Shown piece after piece: positions 37,178 to 48,200 of a DNA stretch of 64,000 nt. Both the position numbers and the translations under genes were made by a program. Source of the stretch: Echinicola soli. GTDB taxonomy: Bacteria; Bacteroidota; Bacteroidia; Cytophagales; Cyclobacteriaceae. Location: NCBI RefSeq assembly GCF_006575665.1, contig NZ_CP041253.1, positions 1,865,501 through 1,929,500 on the forward strand. The letters run 5' to 3'. Each line of letters opens with the position of its first letter. Within the stretch, counting starts at the first letter, position 1. The notes below the pieces were generated by a model, which saw nothing but the letters and a program-made list of their open reading frames with translations, made no database searches and was not told the DNA's origin.

Positions 37178-37510
37178 CCACTGCAAATTAAAATTTATGG
37201 ATGCATTTTCTTCAGATGGAAGGTGCTCGGGGAAGATTATATCCTGATTTTTTTGAGTGACTTTCTTCAAAGAATTTGCTGCTTTACTATGCTTTTTTTA
37301 CGAAAACGATTCCGTTAATAATTTTATTAAATTAAGAAATTTAATTCTGTATTTTATTACTTTTGAAGTGTTAGATATAATTATATTATGTCTTTTGAAA
37401 AATAAAATGATGGTATGCATATAGGTTTTTGTCCTGTTTTATTGACTCAGATGACAGCGAGAAAGCCTGATCAACCGCAATGATAACCGAGTAAAACTTA
37501 GCGTTTCGTA

Positions 37511-40468
37511 ATGATGAGAATTTCTAAACTAATAGCGTTGTTTTTGGTGAGTTGGGCACTGCTGTTACAGTCTTCCCACGCCCAAAGATCAACTTATAAT
37601 TTTAATCCGGGATGGAAAGTAAAAGTGGGTGATCCAGTGCAAGCAGCTACTGCAAAATTCAATGACAGTGACTGGCAAAAGGTTACCCTTCCATACGCTT
37701 GGAACGAGGATGAAGTATTCAAAGTGGATATCCATGATCTGACTACTGGGGTAGCCTGGTACAGAAAGAGTTTTGTATTACCAAAGGGAGCCGAACAACA
37801 AAAAGTGTTTTTGGAATTTGAAGGAGTACGGCAGGGCGCTGAATTTTACGTAAACGGACAGCATATCGGCCGGCATGAAAACGGTGCCATGGCCGTAGGG
37901 TTTGACCTGACCGCTGTACTCAAACCGGCACCAGCGGAAAATGTCATTGCTGTCAGAACGGACAATGACTGGGATTACCGGGAAAAATCTACGAATACCA
38001 AATATCAGTGGAGCGACCGTAATTTTAATGTAAATTATGGAGGTATTCCCAAAAATGTCTACCTGCATATCACCGATAAGTTATACCAAACCCTTCCGTT
38101 ATACTCAAACCTTGGCACCACGGGAGTTTATGTATATGCTCAAAACATCAACATTGCCGAAAAGTCCGCTGAAATAACTGCTGAGGCACAGGTCAGGAAT
38201 GAATATCCCGTATCCAAATCATTTCAATATGTAGTGTCCATAAAAGATATGGAAGGCAAGGAGATAAAATCCTTTGAAGGCTGGGAGACCACCCTTTCTC
38301 CTGGACAAACCGCGACGGTCAAGGCCAGTGAACGAGTAGAAAAACTTCATTTTTGGAGCTGGGGATATGGTTATCTGTATGATGTGTACACTACGCTGAT
38401 GGTAGATGGAGTGCCTGTGGATCAGGTAAAGACCACTACCGGATTTAGAAAAACCGCTTTTAAAGAAGGGATGGTGTACCTCAATGACCGTGTGCTGCAG
38501 ATGAAAGGCTATGCGCAGCGAACCAGTAACGAATGGCCGGGAGTCGGCATGTCGGTGCCGGCATGGATCAGTGACTACAGTAATAGCCTTATGGTAAAAG
38601 GGAATGCCAACCTGGTGCGATGGATGCATATCACTCCTTGGAAGCAGGATGTGGAGTCCAGTGACCGGGTGGGGTTGATACAGGCCATGCCTGCCGGAGA
38701 TGCGGAAGGCGACGTGCAGGGTGTGCGATGGGAACAGCGTAAAAACCTCATGAGAGATGCCATTATCTATAACCGCAATAATCCCAGTATTTTATTTTAT
38801 GAATGTGGCAACGACAATATCAGTGAGTCCCACATGAGTGAGATGAAACAGATTAGGGATAGGTATGACCCTTATGGGGGAAGGGCGATCGGCAGCCGTG
38901 AGATGTTGGACAGCAAGGTGGCAGAATATGGGGGAGAGATGCTTTACATCAACAAAAGTGCGGATCAACCCATGTGGGCTACCGAATATTCACGGGATGA
39001 AGGACTCCGTAAGTACTGGGATGAGTACACGCCTCCTTACCACAAAGACGGTGATGGGCCGCCCTACAAAGGTAAAGATGCCAGTTCATATAACCACAAT
39101 CAGGATTCTCATGCCATTGAAGACATTGTCCGGTGGTATGACTACTACCGCGAACGGCCCGGAACCGGAAAACGGGTAAGCTCTGGAGGTGTCAATATTG
39201 TGTTTTCAGATACCCAGACCCATTACCGTGGAGCAGAAAATTACCGCAGAAGCGGGGAGGTAGATCCAATGCGTATCCCAAAAGACGGGTATTATGCCCA
39301 TCAGGTGATGTGGGATGGATGGGTAGACCCTGAAAAACCGCGGACACATATTATCGGACACTGGAACTATGAGAAAGAGGTAGTAAAAGATATTTATGTG
39401 GTTTCCAATGCACAGGAAGTAGCGTTATTTGTGAATGACAAATCCCTAGGGAAAGGGAAGCAGACTCATCGCTTCCTTTTCACTTTCCCTGATGTGGCCT
39501 GGGAAGCAGGAAGTATCAGGGCGGTAAGTTATGATGAAAATGGAGATAAGATCAGTGAGGATGAGATCATTACATCCGGTAAACCGCATGCTCTGAAATT
39601 GTCCCTGATGCAGCACCCTGAAGGTATGCGGGCTGATGGACATGACCTGGCCCTGGTACAGGTAGAAGTAGTGGATGAAGAGGGCAGACGCTGTCCTACG
39701 GCACTGGATATGATCAACTTCTCATTGGAGGGGCCTGCTGAATGGCGGGGCGGTATCGCCCAGGGACCCGATAATTACGTTTTTTCCGAAAATTTGCCTG
39801 TGGAAGGTGGTGTAAACCGGGTTTTTGTGCGGTCTACCGACAAGGCCGGGAAGATCAGCTTAAAAGCAGTGGCGAAAGGATTAAAACCGGACACTATCGA
39901 TTGGACTTCACGACCGTTTGAGGTAGAGAACGGGCTGGCCAAGACCTTACCGGGAGAAGATCTCCCTTCCTATCTGGACAGAGGACCGACGCCCAGCGGG
40001 CCTTCGTATCGTCTGTCCAGGGTTCCTGTGGCAGTACGCACTGCCAAAGCGCAGGTCAACAGCGATGAGGTGAAAAAATCCTATGATGACAATGAGCTTT
40101 CCAGTTGGGAAAATGACGGGGCACTTTCCACCGGATGGATAGAATATGAGCTGGAGAGAGAGGCGGAAATCAGTGAAATCACGATGAAACTAAGCAACTG
40201 GCGTAATCGAAGTTATCCTATTTCAGTCAGTATAGACGGTAGGGAAGTCTATTCGGGCAATACTGAAAAAAGCCTGGGCTACGTGACCCTCGAATTTCCG
40301 CCAACCAAAGGAAAAAAAGTATTGATAAAATTGATCGGAGCCAATATTGACGGGGATGCTTTCGGTATCGTGGAAATCACGGGCAAGATAGAGCCTTCCG
40401 GTGAAGAGAAGAAAACCAAAGGATCTCTGGATATTGTAGAGATAGAATTTTATGAAAAAGCAGAATAA
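37511..40468 (+). CDS. Large GH2-family glycosidase with unusual acid/base site
   Basis: A 985-residue exported GH2-type enzyme (signal MMRISKLIALFLVSWALLLQSSHAQ). Parts: sugar-binding jelly-roll (about 28-190; WQKVTLPYAWNED, GVAWYRKSFVLP), Ig-like domain (about 200-320), TIM barrel (about 325-620) and C-terminal beta domains, the last a discoidin-like segment (about 850-985). The barrel motif usually written as GNE reads YECGNDNISESHM, so the usual acid/base Glu position is Asp435; the likely nucleophile is Glu492 in WATEYSRDEG. GH2 PUL members remove galactose, glucuronic acid or arabinose; the specificity here is unknown. It is followed by PL11 after an 89-base gap, probably in one operon. 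Confidence 0.88.
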   Translation: MMRISKLIALFLVSWALLLQSSHAQRSTYNFNPGWKVKVGDPVQAATAKFNDSDWQKVTLPYAWNEDEVFKVDIHDLTTGVAWYRKSFVLPKGAEQQKVFLEFEGVRQGAEFYVNGQHIGRHENGAMAVGFDLTAVLKPAPAENVIAVRTDNDWDYREKSTNTKYQWSDRNFNVNYGGIPKNVYLHITDKLYQTLPLYSNLGTTGVYVYAQNINIAEKSAEITAEAQVRNEYPVSKSFQYVVSIKDMEGKEIKSFEGWETTLSPGQTATVKASERVEKLHFWSWGYGYLYDVYTTLMVDGVPVDQVKTTTGFRKTAFKEGMVYLNDRVLQMKGYAQRTSNEWPGVGMSVPAWISDYSNSLMVKGNANLVRWMHITPWKQDVESSDRVGLIQAMPAGDAEGDVQGVRWEQRKNLMRDAIIYNRNNPSILFYECGNDNISESHMSEMKQIRDRYDPYGGRAIGSREMLDSKVAEYGGEMLYINKSADQPMWATEYSRDEGLRKYWDEYTPPYHKDGDGPPYKGKDASSYNHNQDSHAIEDIVRWYDYYRERPGTGKRVSSGGVNIVFSDTQTHYRGAENYRRSGEVDPMRIPKDGYYAHQVMWDGWVDPEKPRTHIIGHWNYEKEVVKDIYVVSNAQEVALFVNDKSLGKGKQTHRFLFTFPDVAWEAGSIRAVSYDENGDKISEDEIITSGKPHALKLSLMQHPEGMRADGHDLALVQVEVVDEEGRRCPTALDMINFSLEGPAEWRGGIAQGPDNYVFSENLPVEGGVNRVFVRSTDKAGKISLKAVAKGLKPDTIDWTSRPFEVENGLAKTLPGEDLPSYLDRGPTPSGPSYRLSRVPVAVRTAKAQVNSDEVKKSYDDNELSSWENDGALSTGWIEYELEREAEISEITMKLSNWRNRSYPISVSIDGREVYSGNTEKSLGYVTLEFPPTKGKKVLIKLIGANIDGDAFGIVEITGKIEPSGEEKKTKGSLDIVEIEFYEKAE

Positions 40469-40557
40469 CAGTTTATGATCATAAGTCAATTATCAATATT
40501 AAAATATGATAAAGCAATACTGACTGAATTTTAATTAACAACAACCAATATAACCAA

Positions 40558-43164
40558 ATGCTTATGAATCTTTTTACAATTACCGCTCCCGGACCGGGGG
40601 GTGGCCGGGGGATTCTCATCCCTCTTCGGAAAAAAACGCTGGCCATAGCATGGACATTTGTAGTATGTTTTTTGAATGTATCGGAAGTTGCAGCCCAAAG
40701 GCCGATGGAGTTTTTGGACCGGGGGCTTATAGCGCTGGAAAAAAGTGATGGTGTTTATCTTTCCTGGAGAATGCTGGGAACTGATCCCGATAGCATTGGC
40801 TTTAACCTTTACCGGAACGGTGAAAAAATCAACACCGAACCGATTACCGAATCCACAAACTATGAGGACAGTGAAGGAACAGTAGAGGATGTTTATAAGG
40901 TGGAAACCCTACATTCCGGTGGTCCGGAGCAATCCGGTGAAGTAGAAGTGTGGAGCCTTAAGCCAGCTTATCGAAATCCTGGTAGACCTAGTTTACCGCA
41001 TAAGAAAATCCCATTACCAGCTCCTCCCGTTGTGGATACCATATCATACATACCAGGGGATATGAGCGTTGGGGATCTAGATGGCGATGGGAAATATGAA
41101 TTGGTTTTTGAATGGGAACCGGATGGCGTTTCCATCAATTCGTTCTTAGAAGCCATTGATTTGGAGGGAAACAGCTTGTGGAGGATTGAATGTGGTCCTA
41201 ACACCACCAAGAACAAGCTGAATATCATGGTGTATGATCTTGACATGGACGGAAAAGCGGAAGTAGCCCTTAAAACCGGCCCGGGTACGAAGGATGGTAC
41301 AGGAACTTACCTAAGCACCGGACCGGCGGGAAGTGACGATGACTCCTATATTATACCACGGCCTTCAGGACGGATGATGGGAGGCCCTACTTATTTGACG
41401 GTTTTTAATGGAGCGTCTGGTGCAGAAATGGCCACGGTGGATTATTTTCCCCAAATAGGGGATTCCAATGACTGGGGGGATGACTATGGTCATAGAGCCA
41501 GTTCTCTGAAAACCGCTGTGCTGTATGATCAAGCACTGGGGCCTATTCTTGTCAGTACAAGAGGAATTTATGAAAAAATCGCGATGGGTGCCTATACATG
41601 GGACGGTATGAACCTGAATCAGGTTTGGACATTTGATACGAATGATCCGGGTAATGAGGATTATGCTGGACAGGGAAACCACAGTGTAGGGGTCGGAGAT
41701 GTTGATGGGGATGGCTCTGATGAACTAATGTACGGAGCCATGGCGATTGACAATGATGGGACCGGTCTTTATACTACTGGGAGAGGTCATGGCGATTCCC
41801 ACCACCTGACAGACCACATGCCCGATCGTCCGGGGTTGGAATATTTCCAGGGGCATGAAAATGACACTTATGGCATTTCCATGCGGGATGCAGGAACCGG
41901 GGAGATCATTTGGGAAGTGCTCAGTTCATCAGATGTGGGACGTGCATGGGCCGCAGATGCGGATCCCGGTTACCGGGGCTCAGAAGTAGTGGCCATTGGT
42001 TTTCCCAACTATGATGCCCAGGGCAATGAAATCCCAACCAATTATAATGCCTATAACCAGCCGGTGTATTTTGACGGGGATGTGCAACGTGAGCGAAGGG
42101 GCGGAGCAAATGTCAATGGTGACTCGAGAATATTTACAGGTTGGTACTACGGGGCATCGACGATTCATGGTTCAAAAAATGATGCCAATCTGGTGGCAGA
42201 TATATTAGGGGATTGGAGAGAGGAAATTATCCTCAGGAATGGAAATAATGAAGAGCTGCTTGTTTTCTCCACTTGGATTCCTACAGAAAGGAAAAATCCG
42301 ACCTTGATGCATGATCCCCTTTATAGGATGAATATCGTGGTGCAAAGTATCGGCTATAACCAACCTGCCCATACAGGCTATTACTTTGCTGATGGTTATC
42401 CCGAACATGACATTTACATGGTAGGGGTGAAAGACTGTAACGGAGTAGTGGACGGTACAGCTTATATGGACGAATGCGGGACTTGTGTAGGCGGGGATAC
42501 GGGACTGCAGCCCTGTATGACCCTGACAATGGAAAGTGAGGCTTCCTGCTATAAAAGCGCCATGTTCGACGACCGTTTTGAAGGGTATTCAGATCAGGGG
42601 TATTTGATTATGGACAAAAAGACCAATGGAAAAATAGCCTCCTCCATCAATACCTCCATGTCCCAGGAGGTTGAGGTGACCATCCGTTACGCAAATGGCA
42701 GCGGGCAATACCTTTCATCTGATTTGATCATGAATAACAGTACCCGTCAGCTTTCCTATACACCGGCCGCTAGCTGGGAAGATTGGCAGGAACTCCATTT
42801 GACGCTTACGTTGGAAGAAGGTGAAAATATCCTGGAAATAAAGAAAATGGATGGGTTAGGGCGTGCCAATATCGATTTTATCCAAATCACCGGAGTGGAT
42901 TTAGAGGCGACAGACTGTAAAAAAATAAAACTGGCCGAAGCCGAAGAGGATTTTGTGGTCTATCCAAACCCAGCCACAGACTATTTTAGCATCAAAGGCT
43001 TCAAGTCATATCACTATATCATATATGACCTGAACCAAAATATCCATGAAGATGGGGAAGGCAACCAGAATTCCAAGCTGGGTGAGCAGCTAAGTCCAGG
43101 AGAATATTTGATTACCCTTGAAGTGGAGGGGGAAAATTATAGCAGAAGGATCAGAAAGGAATAA
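40558..43164 (+). CDS. Rhamnogalacturonan lyase PL11 with CBM35-like and type IX secretion domains
   Basis: An 868-residue exported lyase that cuts rhamnogalacturonan I by beta-elimination, producing unsaturated ends for GH105. A 45-residue leader with one hydrophobic segment precedes the mature start near RPMEFLDRGL. The eight-bladed PL11 propeller covers about 45-625 (MSVGDLDGDGKYELVFEWEPD, LDMDGKAEVALKTGPGT, VDGDGSDELMYGAMAID, DILGDWREEIILRN). A linker with DECGTC follows, then a CBM35-like beta-sandwich (about 655-780). The last 80 residues (VVYPNPATDYFSIKG to YSRRIRKE) are a type A sorting domain for T9SS export. An in-frame ATG at 40564 is an alternative start. Confidence 0.95.
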   Translation: MLMNLFTITAPGPGGGRGILIPLRKKTLAIAWTFVVCFLNVSEVAAQRPMEFLDRGLIALEKSDGVYLSWRMLGTDPDSIGFNLYRNGEKINTEPITESTNYEDSEGTVEDVYKVETLHSGGPEQSGEVEVWSLKPAYRNPGRPSLPHKKIPLPAPPVVDTISYIPGDMSVGDLDGDGKYELVFEWEPDGVSINSFLEAIDLEGNSLWRIECGPNTTKNKLNIMVYDLDMDGKAEVALKTGPGTKDGTGTYLSTGPAGSDDDSYIIPRPSGRMMGGPTYLTVFNGASGAEMATVDYFPQIGDSNDWGDDYGHRASSLKTAVLYDQALGPILVSTRGIYEKIAMGAYTWDGMNLNQVWTFDTNDPGNEDYAGQGNHSVGVGDVDGDGSDELMYGAMAIDNDGTGLYTTGRGHGDSHHLTDHMPDRPGLEYFQGHENDTYGISMRDAGTGEIIWEVLSSSDVGRAWAADADPGYRGSEVVAIGFPNYDAQGNEIPTNYNAYNQPVYFDGDVQRERRGGANVNGDSRIFTGWYYGASTIHGSKNDANLVADILGDWREEIILRNGNNEELLVFSTWIPTERKNPTLMHDPLYRMNIVVQSIGYNQPAHTGYYFADGYPEHDIYMVGVKDCNGVVDGTAYMDECGTCVGGDTGLQPCMTLTMESEASCYKSAMFDDRFEGYSDQGYLIMDKKTNGKIASSINTSMSQEVEVTIRYANGSGQYLSSDLIMNNSTRQLSYTPAASWEDWQELHLTLTLEEGENILEIKKMDGLGRANIDFIQITGVDLEATDCKKIKLAEAEEDFVVYPNPATDYFSIKGFKSYHYIIYDLNQNIHEDGEGNQNSKLGEQLSPGEYLITLEVEGENYSRRIRKE

Positions 43165-43750
43165 TAGATTTTGGTTTAAATAGGTTATGGGAGGGCTTCG
43201 TTACGGAGTTCTCCCTTTTTTTGATCCATTGGAAAACTGGTCGTTTCAGTTTTTCCCTACATCCGTCAGCCTGTCCCGAAGGATTTTGGGAGGACAGGCT
43301 ATAACGGGTCAAGCGAAAAAGTTGGAGGGATTAGGCTTGGTTTCGATAGCACGCAGATGGTTCAGATTAATAAGATTTGCGCTGATTTTTTTAAAATTGG
43401 AAAGCCAAGAGAAGATAAACCAAGACTTGAAATGGCGTTATATCCATAGCCCTGGGCTACGCCTATGGTAAACAGTCTAGCAAACCGATGTAGGTTTTAG
43501 CATCGATCACCTGACCAATGCCCACAAATTTACACTAAAACCCGATCCACGCCAGTGGAGCATTATTCCCATAATCAACAGGAAAAAGGAATTTTAAAAA
43601 AAAAGTAGATTGAAATTTATTTGCTCTCAGAAACATGGCTTGATCCGCAAGCAAGCAGGCCAGTCTTTCGTTGGATAGATCAGAAACAGGACAATGAGTA
43701 TAAGCTTAGTAGTCAGGGTAAGTGCCTTTCCGAAATCTCAAGTCTAACAT
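43165..43750. other. Intergenic region after PL11
   Basis: A terminator (43189-43222) follows the PL11 stop. A hairpin AGCCTGTCC/GGACAGGCT lies at about 43268-43300. The rest shows no supported gene; a 37-codon tail ending NRKKEF (about 43490-43598) has no start. Confidence 0.5.
43189..43222 (+). terminator. Terminator of the GH2-PL11 unit
   Basis: GGGAGGGCTTC and GGAGTTCTCCC with a run of seven T. It is 25 bases after the PL11 stop. Confidence 0.75.
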
Positions 43751-44551
43751 CTAAAAATCTGATGTGATAGCCGAACGCAGTTGTTGAATTGCTTTGGCGT
43801 AACGCAATCCCAGTTTATGTGCAGAGGGAGTGTCAAAATGTAAACGGTCCCCTTTATCAGTAAGGCCTTCAGCAGAAACCACGGCAGTAAAAGGGAGGGA
43901 ATCAGGTAGCTGCTTGAGGACTGAATTGATATGGTCTTCCCGGTTAAAGTAGCCGATTTCACCAGCTATAAAGGGCAGGTTAGGGGCATTGAGGTCCCTG
44001 CGTAGATTGGTGATCAATGTTTTTAGGTTTTCAAAGTAACTGGCTGCCTTTTCAGGATCATTGTCCGATTCCCCCTGATGCCATAGGATTCCTTTGAGCA
44101 CCCCTGTTTTTGTGGCTGTCTTTGCCCTGAAGATGGCTTCATCATAAGGAAAATGGTCAAGATATTTAGTCCCTGGTGCCCAAACACGGATGGGGGAACC
44201 GCCCCAGGCACAAGGGATCAGGCCAATTCGTTGGTCAGGGTACTTTTCTAGCATAGCCTTGGCAAAATTAAGACCGGGACCTACCCCCGCCATAGGTTTG
44301 TCAAAATGCAGAGGATCTATTGCCGGAACCCATTGATTATTGCTATCTAGCATCAGTATTCTTGGGTCGGACGAGCTTATTGTAGTATCCAGTGGGCCTC
44401 TTCCCGCCATATTGGATTGACCGATAAGGAGGTAGAGATCCAGCGAGCTGTCCTGTTTTGTAGAAGATGTTTGGCTTTGAACCTTGAATGAGAAGAAAAA
44501 AAGACCAAAACACAATACTACCAGGATCAGAGAGTCAGAATATCGTTTCAT
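43751..44551 (-). CDS. SASA-type SGNH acetylesterase
   Basis: A 266-residue exported SGNH esterase of the sialate-O-acetylesterase/CE6 type. After a signal peptide (MKRYSDSLILVVLCFGLFFF) comes block I LLIGQSNMAGRG with the nucleophile Ser46, then IPCAWGGSPIRVW, WHQGESDND and the closing DRLHFDTPSAHKLG with Asp and His. This family deacetylates sugars, including acetylated xylan, pectin or sialic acid residues. In this PUL it probably finishes deacetylation of rhamnogalacturonan oligomers. It is a lone minus-strand gene facing the HTCS gene's 3' end. Confidence 0.92.
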   Translation of the reverse strand: MKRYSDSLILVVLCFGLFFFSFKVQSQTSSTKQDSSLDLYLLIGQSNMAGRGPLDTTISSSDPRILMLDSNNQWVPAIDPLHFDKPMAGVGPGLNFAKAMLEKYPDQRIGLIPCAWGGSPIRVWAPGTKYLDHFPYDEAIFRAKTATKTGVLKGILWHQGESDNDPEKAASYFENLKTLITNLRRDLNAPNLPFIAGEIGYFNREDHINSVLKQLPDSLPFTAVVSAEGLTDKGDRLHFDTPSAHKLGLRYAKAIQQLRSAITSDF

Positions 44552-45201
44552 AGGCTTCTAATTATTTCAAATAATCGTCTTGGACGATTATACTCTGGGG
44601 CAGATGAATATACAATATTCATGTACCACGGATACTGTGGAAAATTCGTTATTTTGTAGAATAATCTGGCTTGGACAATATCTTTTTGTACTAGGAAAAA
44701 CAGAATCCGTGATGTCGACTCTGGTTGGTTCTCATATCACTCTTATTTTAATATGATTTCTTTATTGTTTTTTGCCACAAGGCTCTAAGCTGTTTGTCTT
44801 CTATGAAATTTGAAATCTGCTATAGAACACTTCGTGTCTTGGGGACGTTGTGACGGCATGCCAAAATGAATGGAAACCTTACCTCTTCCCCCAGAAATAT
44901 TGCTTGATCAGTGTTTTTCAGTAAGCCAGGCAGGGATAAAAAAATAAAGTCTCCGTGGCAGTGGCCGGTGCTGAGATTCAATGGATGTTAATGAGCACAT
45001 TGAACGTGTTAAATCCCAAGCTGCCGATCCCAAACCATGGAGACATTACTGATGTAATTAACCCTAAGCTTAGTTTCTTACTAAACTGAAATAAAGTTCG
45101 CTAATTTCCAGTTATTGAGCTTATCATTATCGTTCAAAAACCTATCATATTTGAATAAAAAACTGATAACATTTTGTTTTAATTTTTTGGTAATCAGTTG
45201 T
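44552..45201. other. Intergenic region between acetylesterase and HTCS genes
   Basis: No gene is supported. A TAATCGTC/GACGATTA palindrome (44572-44590) sits 21 bases upstream of the acetylesterase start and may be an operator. A diverged repeat (about 44770-44910) shares CCAAAATGAATGGAA and AATATTGCTTGATC with 51731-51782. The remainder is AT-rich. Confidence 0.5.
44572..44590. promoter_or_regulatory. Perfect palindrome upstream of acetylesterase gene
   Basis: TAATCGTC-TTG-GACGATTA, an 8-bp perfect inverted repeat with a 3-base centre, next to the minus-strand start at 44551. It could be an operator; no other copy was seen. Confidence 0.35.
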
Positions 45202-48200
45202 TTATGTTTTATTTCTTTTTTCTTTGATATATTGGCTTGGGGATACTCCAAAATGTTTGATAAAGGCACGGGAAAAATTATTGGGCAGATTATATCCTAC
45301 CTTATAGGCAGTTTCTGAGACATTAAATTCACCACTGAGCAGTAATGAGGAAGCTTTTTCCATTCGGAAGCTAGTGATGAATTCCGCCGCTGACTTATCA
45401 GTAAGCCCTTTGATTTTTCGGTAAAATTGGGGGCGGCTCATGTTCAGTTTTCGAGCGAGGGAATCGACATCCAGGTCTTCAGATTCCAGATTGGCTTCAA
45501 TATACTGGCGGGCATTTTCCAAGAAGCTTTTGTCCAAAGGGTTGGACATGAATTCTCCAAAATCTTCGGCGGTTCCTGTCGTGAATTTAGCCTGCAGATG
45601 CCTACGCTGGTCGAGCAGGTTTTTGACCCTGGCCATGAGGACCTGAGTACTGAACGGCTTGGTGACATAGGAGTCCGCTCCAGTTCCATAGGCTTCGGTT
45701 TTAGCTTCGTTTGATTGCCTTGCCGTTAGGAGAATGATGGGGATGTGGCTGGTACGCATGTCTGCTTTGAGCTGTTGGCAAAGCTGGAGGCCGTTCATAT
45801 CAGGCATCATGACATCACTGATGATCAAATCCGGGATTTCATCAAAGGCTTTGGACATGCCTTCCTTTCCATTGGAGGCAGTGCTGATGGCGTACTGGCT
45901 CCCAAAATGCATTTCGATATAGCTTCTGATTTCTTTATTATCGTCCACTATTAGGAGTAAAGGAGCATTTTGAATTGATGAAGGCTGGTTTGGCGGCAGG
46001 ACATTTGGCTTATCGGGAATAGCAGATGGAGACCAATCAACAGGTTTTGGTGTCGCTGAAGTATTATTCGATGCAGAAGCGGGTGCATCAGGGAGGAAAA
46101 AACCAAGGTTTGTGCCTTTTCCAAGACTGCTTTCTAGGGACATTTTACCTCCGTGGAGTGCTACCAGCTCTTTGGTAAGGGCAAGGCCAATTCCCGACCC
46201 TTCTGATTTGGCTTTTCCGTTTTTTACCTGATAGAAGATACCAAAGATTTTTTCTTGCTCTTCTTTGGGAATACCGGGACCCGAGTCCCTTACTTCTATA
46301 AAAATTCCTTTCTTTGAGTGCTCGCTAGGCCGGATGGCCACGAGGACTTTTCCCGGGCTTGGTGTAAATTTCAAGGCATTGGACAGGAGGTTATTCAGCA
46401 CCATGGTGATTTTATCCTGGTCAAAGGGAATCGGGTGGGAAGAAATGGGCGTTTCCATACTAAGTGCAATACCTTGCTTTTCAGCCAGGTGTTCGAAGGA
46501 AGCAACTGTTTTTTTTACAAAGGCGATGATATCGCTTTGTTGCAGGTTTAGCTGGAGTTTCCCTGCCTCTAACTTCCGGAAATCCAGGAGCTGGTTGATG
46601 AGCATAAGAAGTTGCTGGGCATTATCGCGCATGAGCTGGTAGTAGTACTCTGCGAGCTGTTTTTTAGGTTTTTCGTGGATCAGTTGTTCCAGCGGATCCA
46701 TGATCAGTGTCAGTGGTGTCCTGAATTCATGTGATATTTCGGTAAAGAATTGGAGTTTTGACTGGTGGATGGCCTCCTTTTTTCGCAGCTGGATTTTGGA
46801 ATCCAAGTAGCGGTATACCAGCCATATCACACATCCTGCTGCTAGCAAATAGAGGCAAATGGCCCACCAGCTTAGCCACCAAGGGCTTAGCATAATGATG
46901 CTCAAAGTAGCGGGAGATTCACTCCATAAACCGTCACTATTGGCACCCAAGACCTTGAAAGTGTACTCTCCAGCGGGCAGGTTGGCATAGGAAGCGATTC
47001 TTCTGGTGGCATCGGTGGTAATCCATTCTTCGTCGTACCCTTCAAGTTTGTACTTGTACATATTGCTTGAGGGATTAGTGAAGTGAATGGCCGCAAATTC
47101 CACTTGAAAGGATTTGTCCCACCAGGTAAGGGTGATTTCATCAGTGGCCTGCAATGAACTTTTCAGAATGGTGCGGTCCCGCACCTTGGTGCCGATGTTG
47201 AGCTCTTGGTGCATTACACTGAGCCTTGTTAGCACCATTTTGGGTGGATTGGGATTGGTTTTGATATGGGAGGGAATGAAGGTCGTCAGGCCATTGGAGC
47301 CGCCAAAGTATAACTTGTTGTCGGATGGATTTTTAAAGACAGAACTGGGTTTGAATTCGTTTCCCTGGAGGCCATCTTTTCTGTTGAAATGTTGGATTTT
47401 CTGGGTGCCTAGGTCTAGCCTGGAAAGTCCTTTGGTATGGCTGGCCCAGATGGAATTATCCCCATCAAAAGCCACTGCCATTATAAGGTTGTCGATGAGG
47501 CCGTTTTTGGTGGTGTAGTGCTGAACGGTTTTTTCGGAAGGCCGGATACAATTTAGTCCTGCATCAGAGCCGGCCCAGATATTGCCATTATGGTCTTCAG
47601 TCAGCGAGTAGATACGATTGCTCAGCAGGCTTTTGTTATGGGGGCTTTCATGGGTATAGTTGGTGATTTTTATGTTATGAAGACCGGCAGAAAGATTTTC
47701 GATACAGCTTACTCCGCCTTCTTCAGTGGCTGCCCAAAGCCGGTTCTTTTGATCCATCAATAGGTCCATGATTTGATTGCCAGCCAACCCATCTGAGGCA
47801 TAAAGGCAATGAAATTGGTCTTTGGATTGATCATATTTGGCGATGCCATAAAAGGTGCCCACCCAGATAGAGCCGTTTTGGTCCTCCGTGATGGCAAAGA
47901 CACTGGGATGGCACATGTCCATGGTGCATTGCGTGAAAGTTTTCTTTTTTGCGTCATAATAAAACAGTCCCTTTTTGGTGCCGACCCATACCGTTCCTTT
48001 TGAATCACAAAAAAGAGATCTTATCCTAAGGTCAGGGAGGTTTTTGCTGTCCGCATAGGTGTAGCTTGCCGTATTTCCATTAGGTGACAGGATGCTGATT
48101 CCTTGGTTCTCTGAACCTATCCATAGTTTCCCTGATTTATCCAGGCAAATGGCACGGACGACATTGTCTATAAGCCCTTCCCCACGCCGACCCTTATAAA

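Larger units (their letters stand above)
36538..37510. other. Long non-coding region upstream of GH2
   Basis: No gene. It holds a 30-bp T-rich element (about 36865-36896, twin of 17911-17942), an operator-like site with a repeated CAGTA core (36996-37031), a terminator (37146-37177) and AT-rich leader sequence. The site plus terminator make a unit of about 180 bases without an ORF, like that at 28171-28356. Confidence 0.65.

Noticed and set aside
45115..45318. 67-codon frame on the plus strand over the HTCS 3' end
   Set aside because: Low-complexity F/L/S-rich antisense to the AraC domain end; not a gene.
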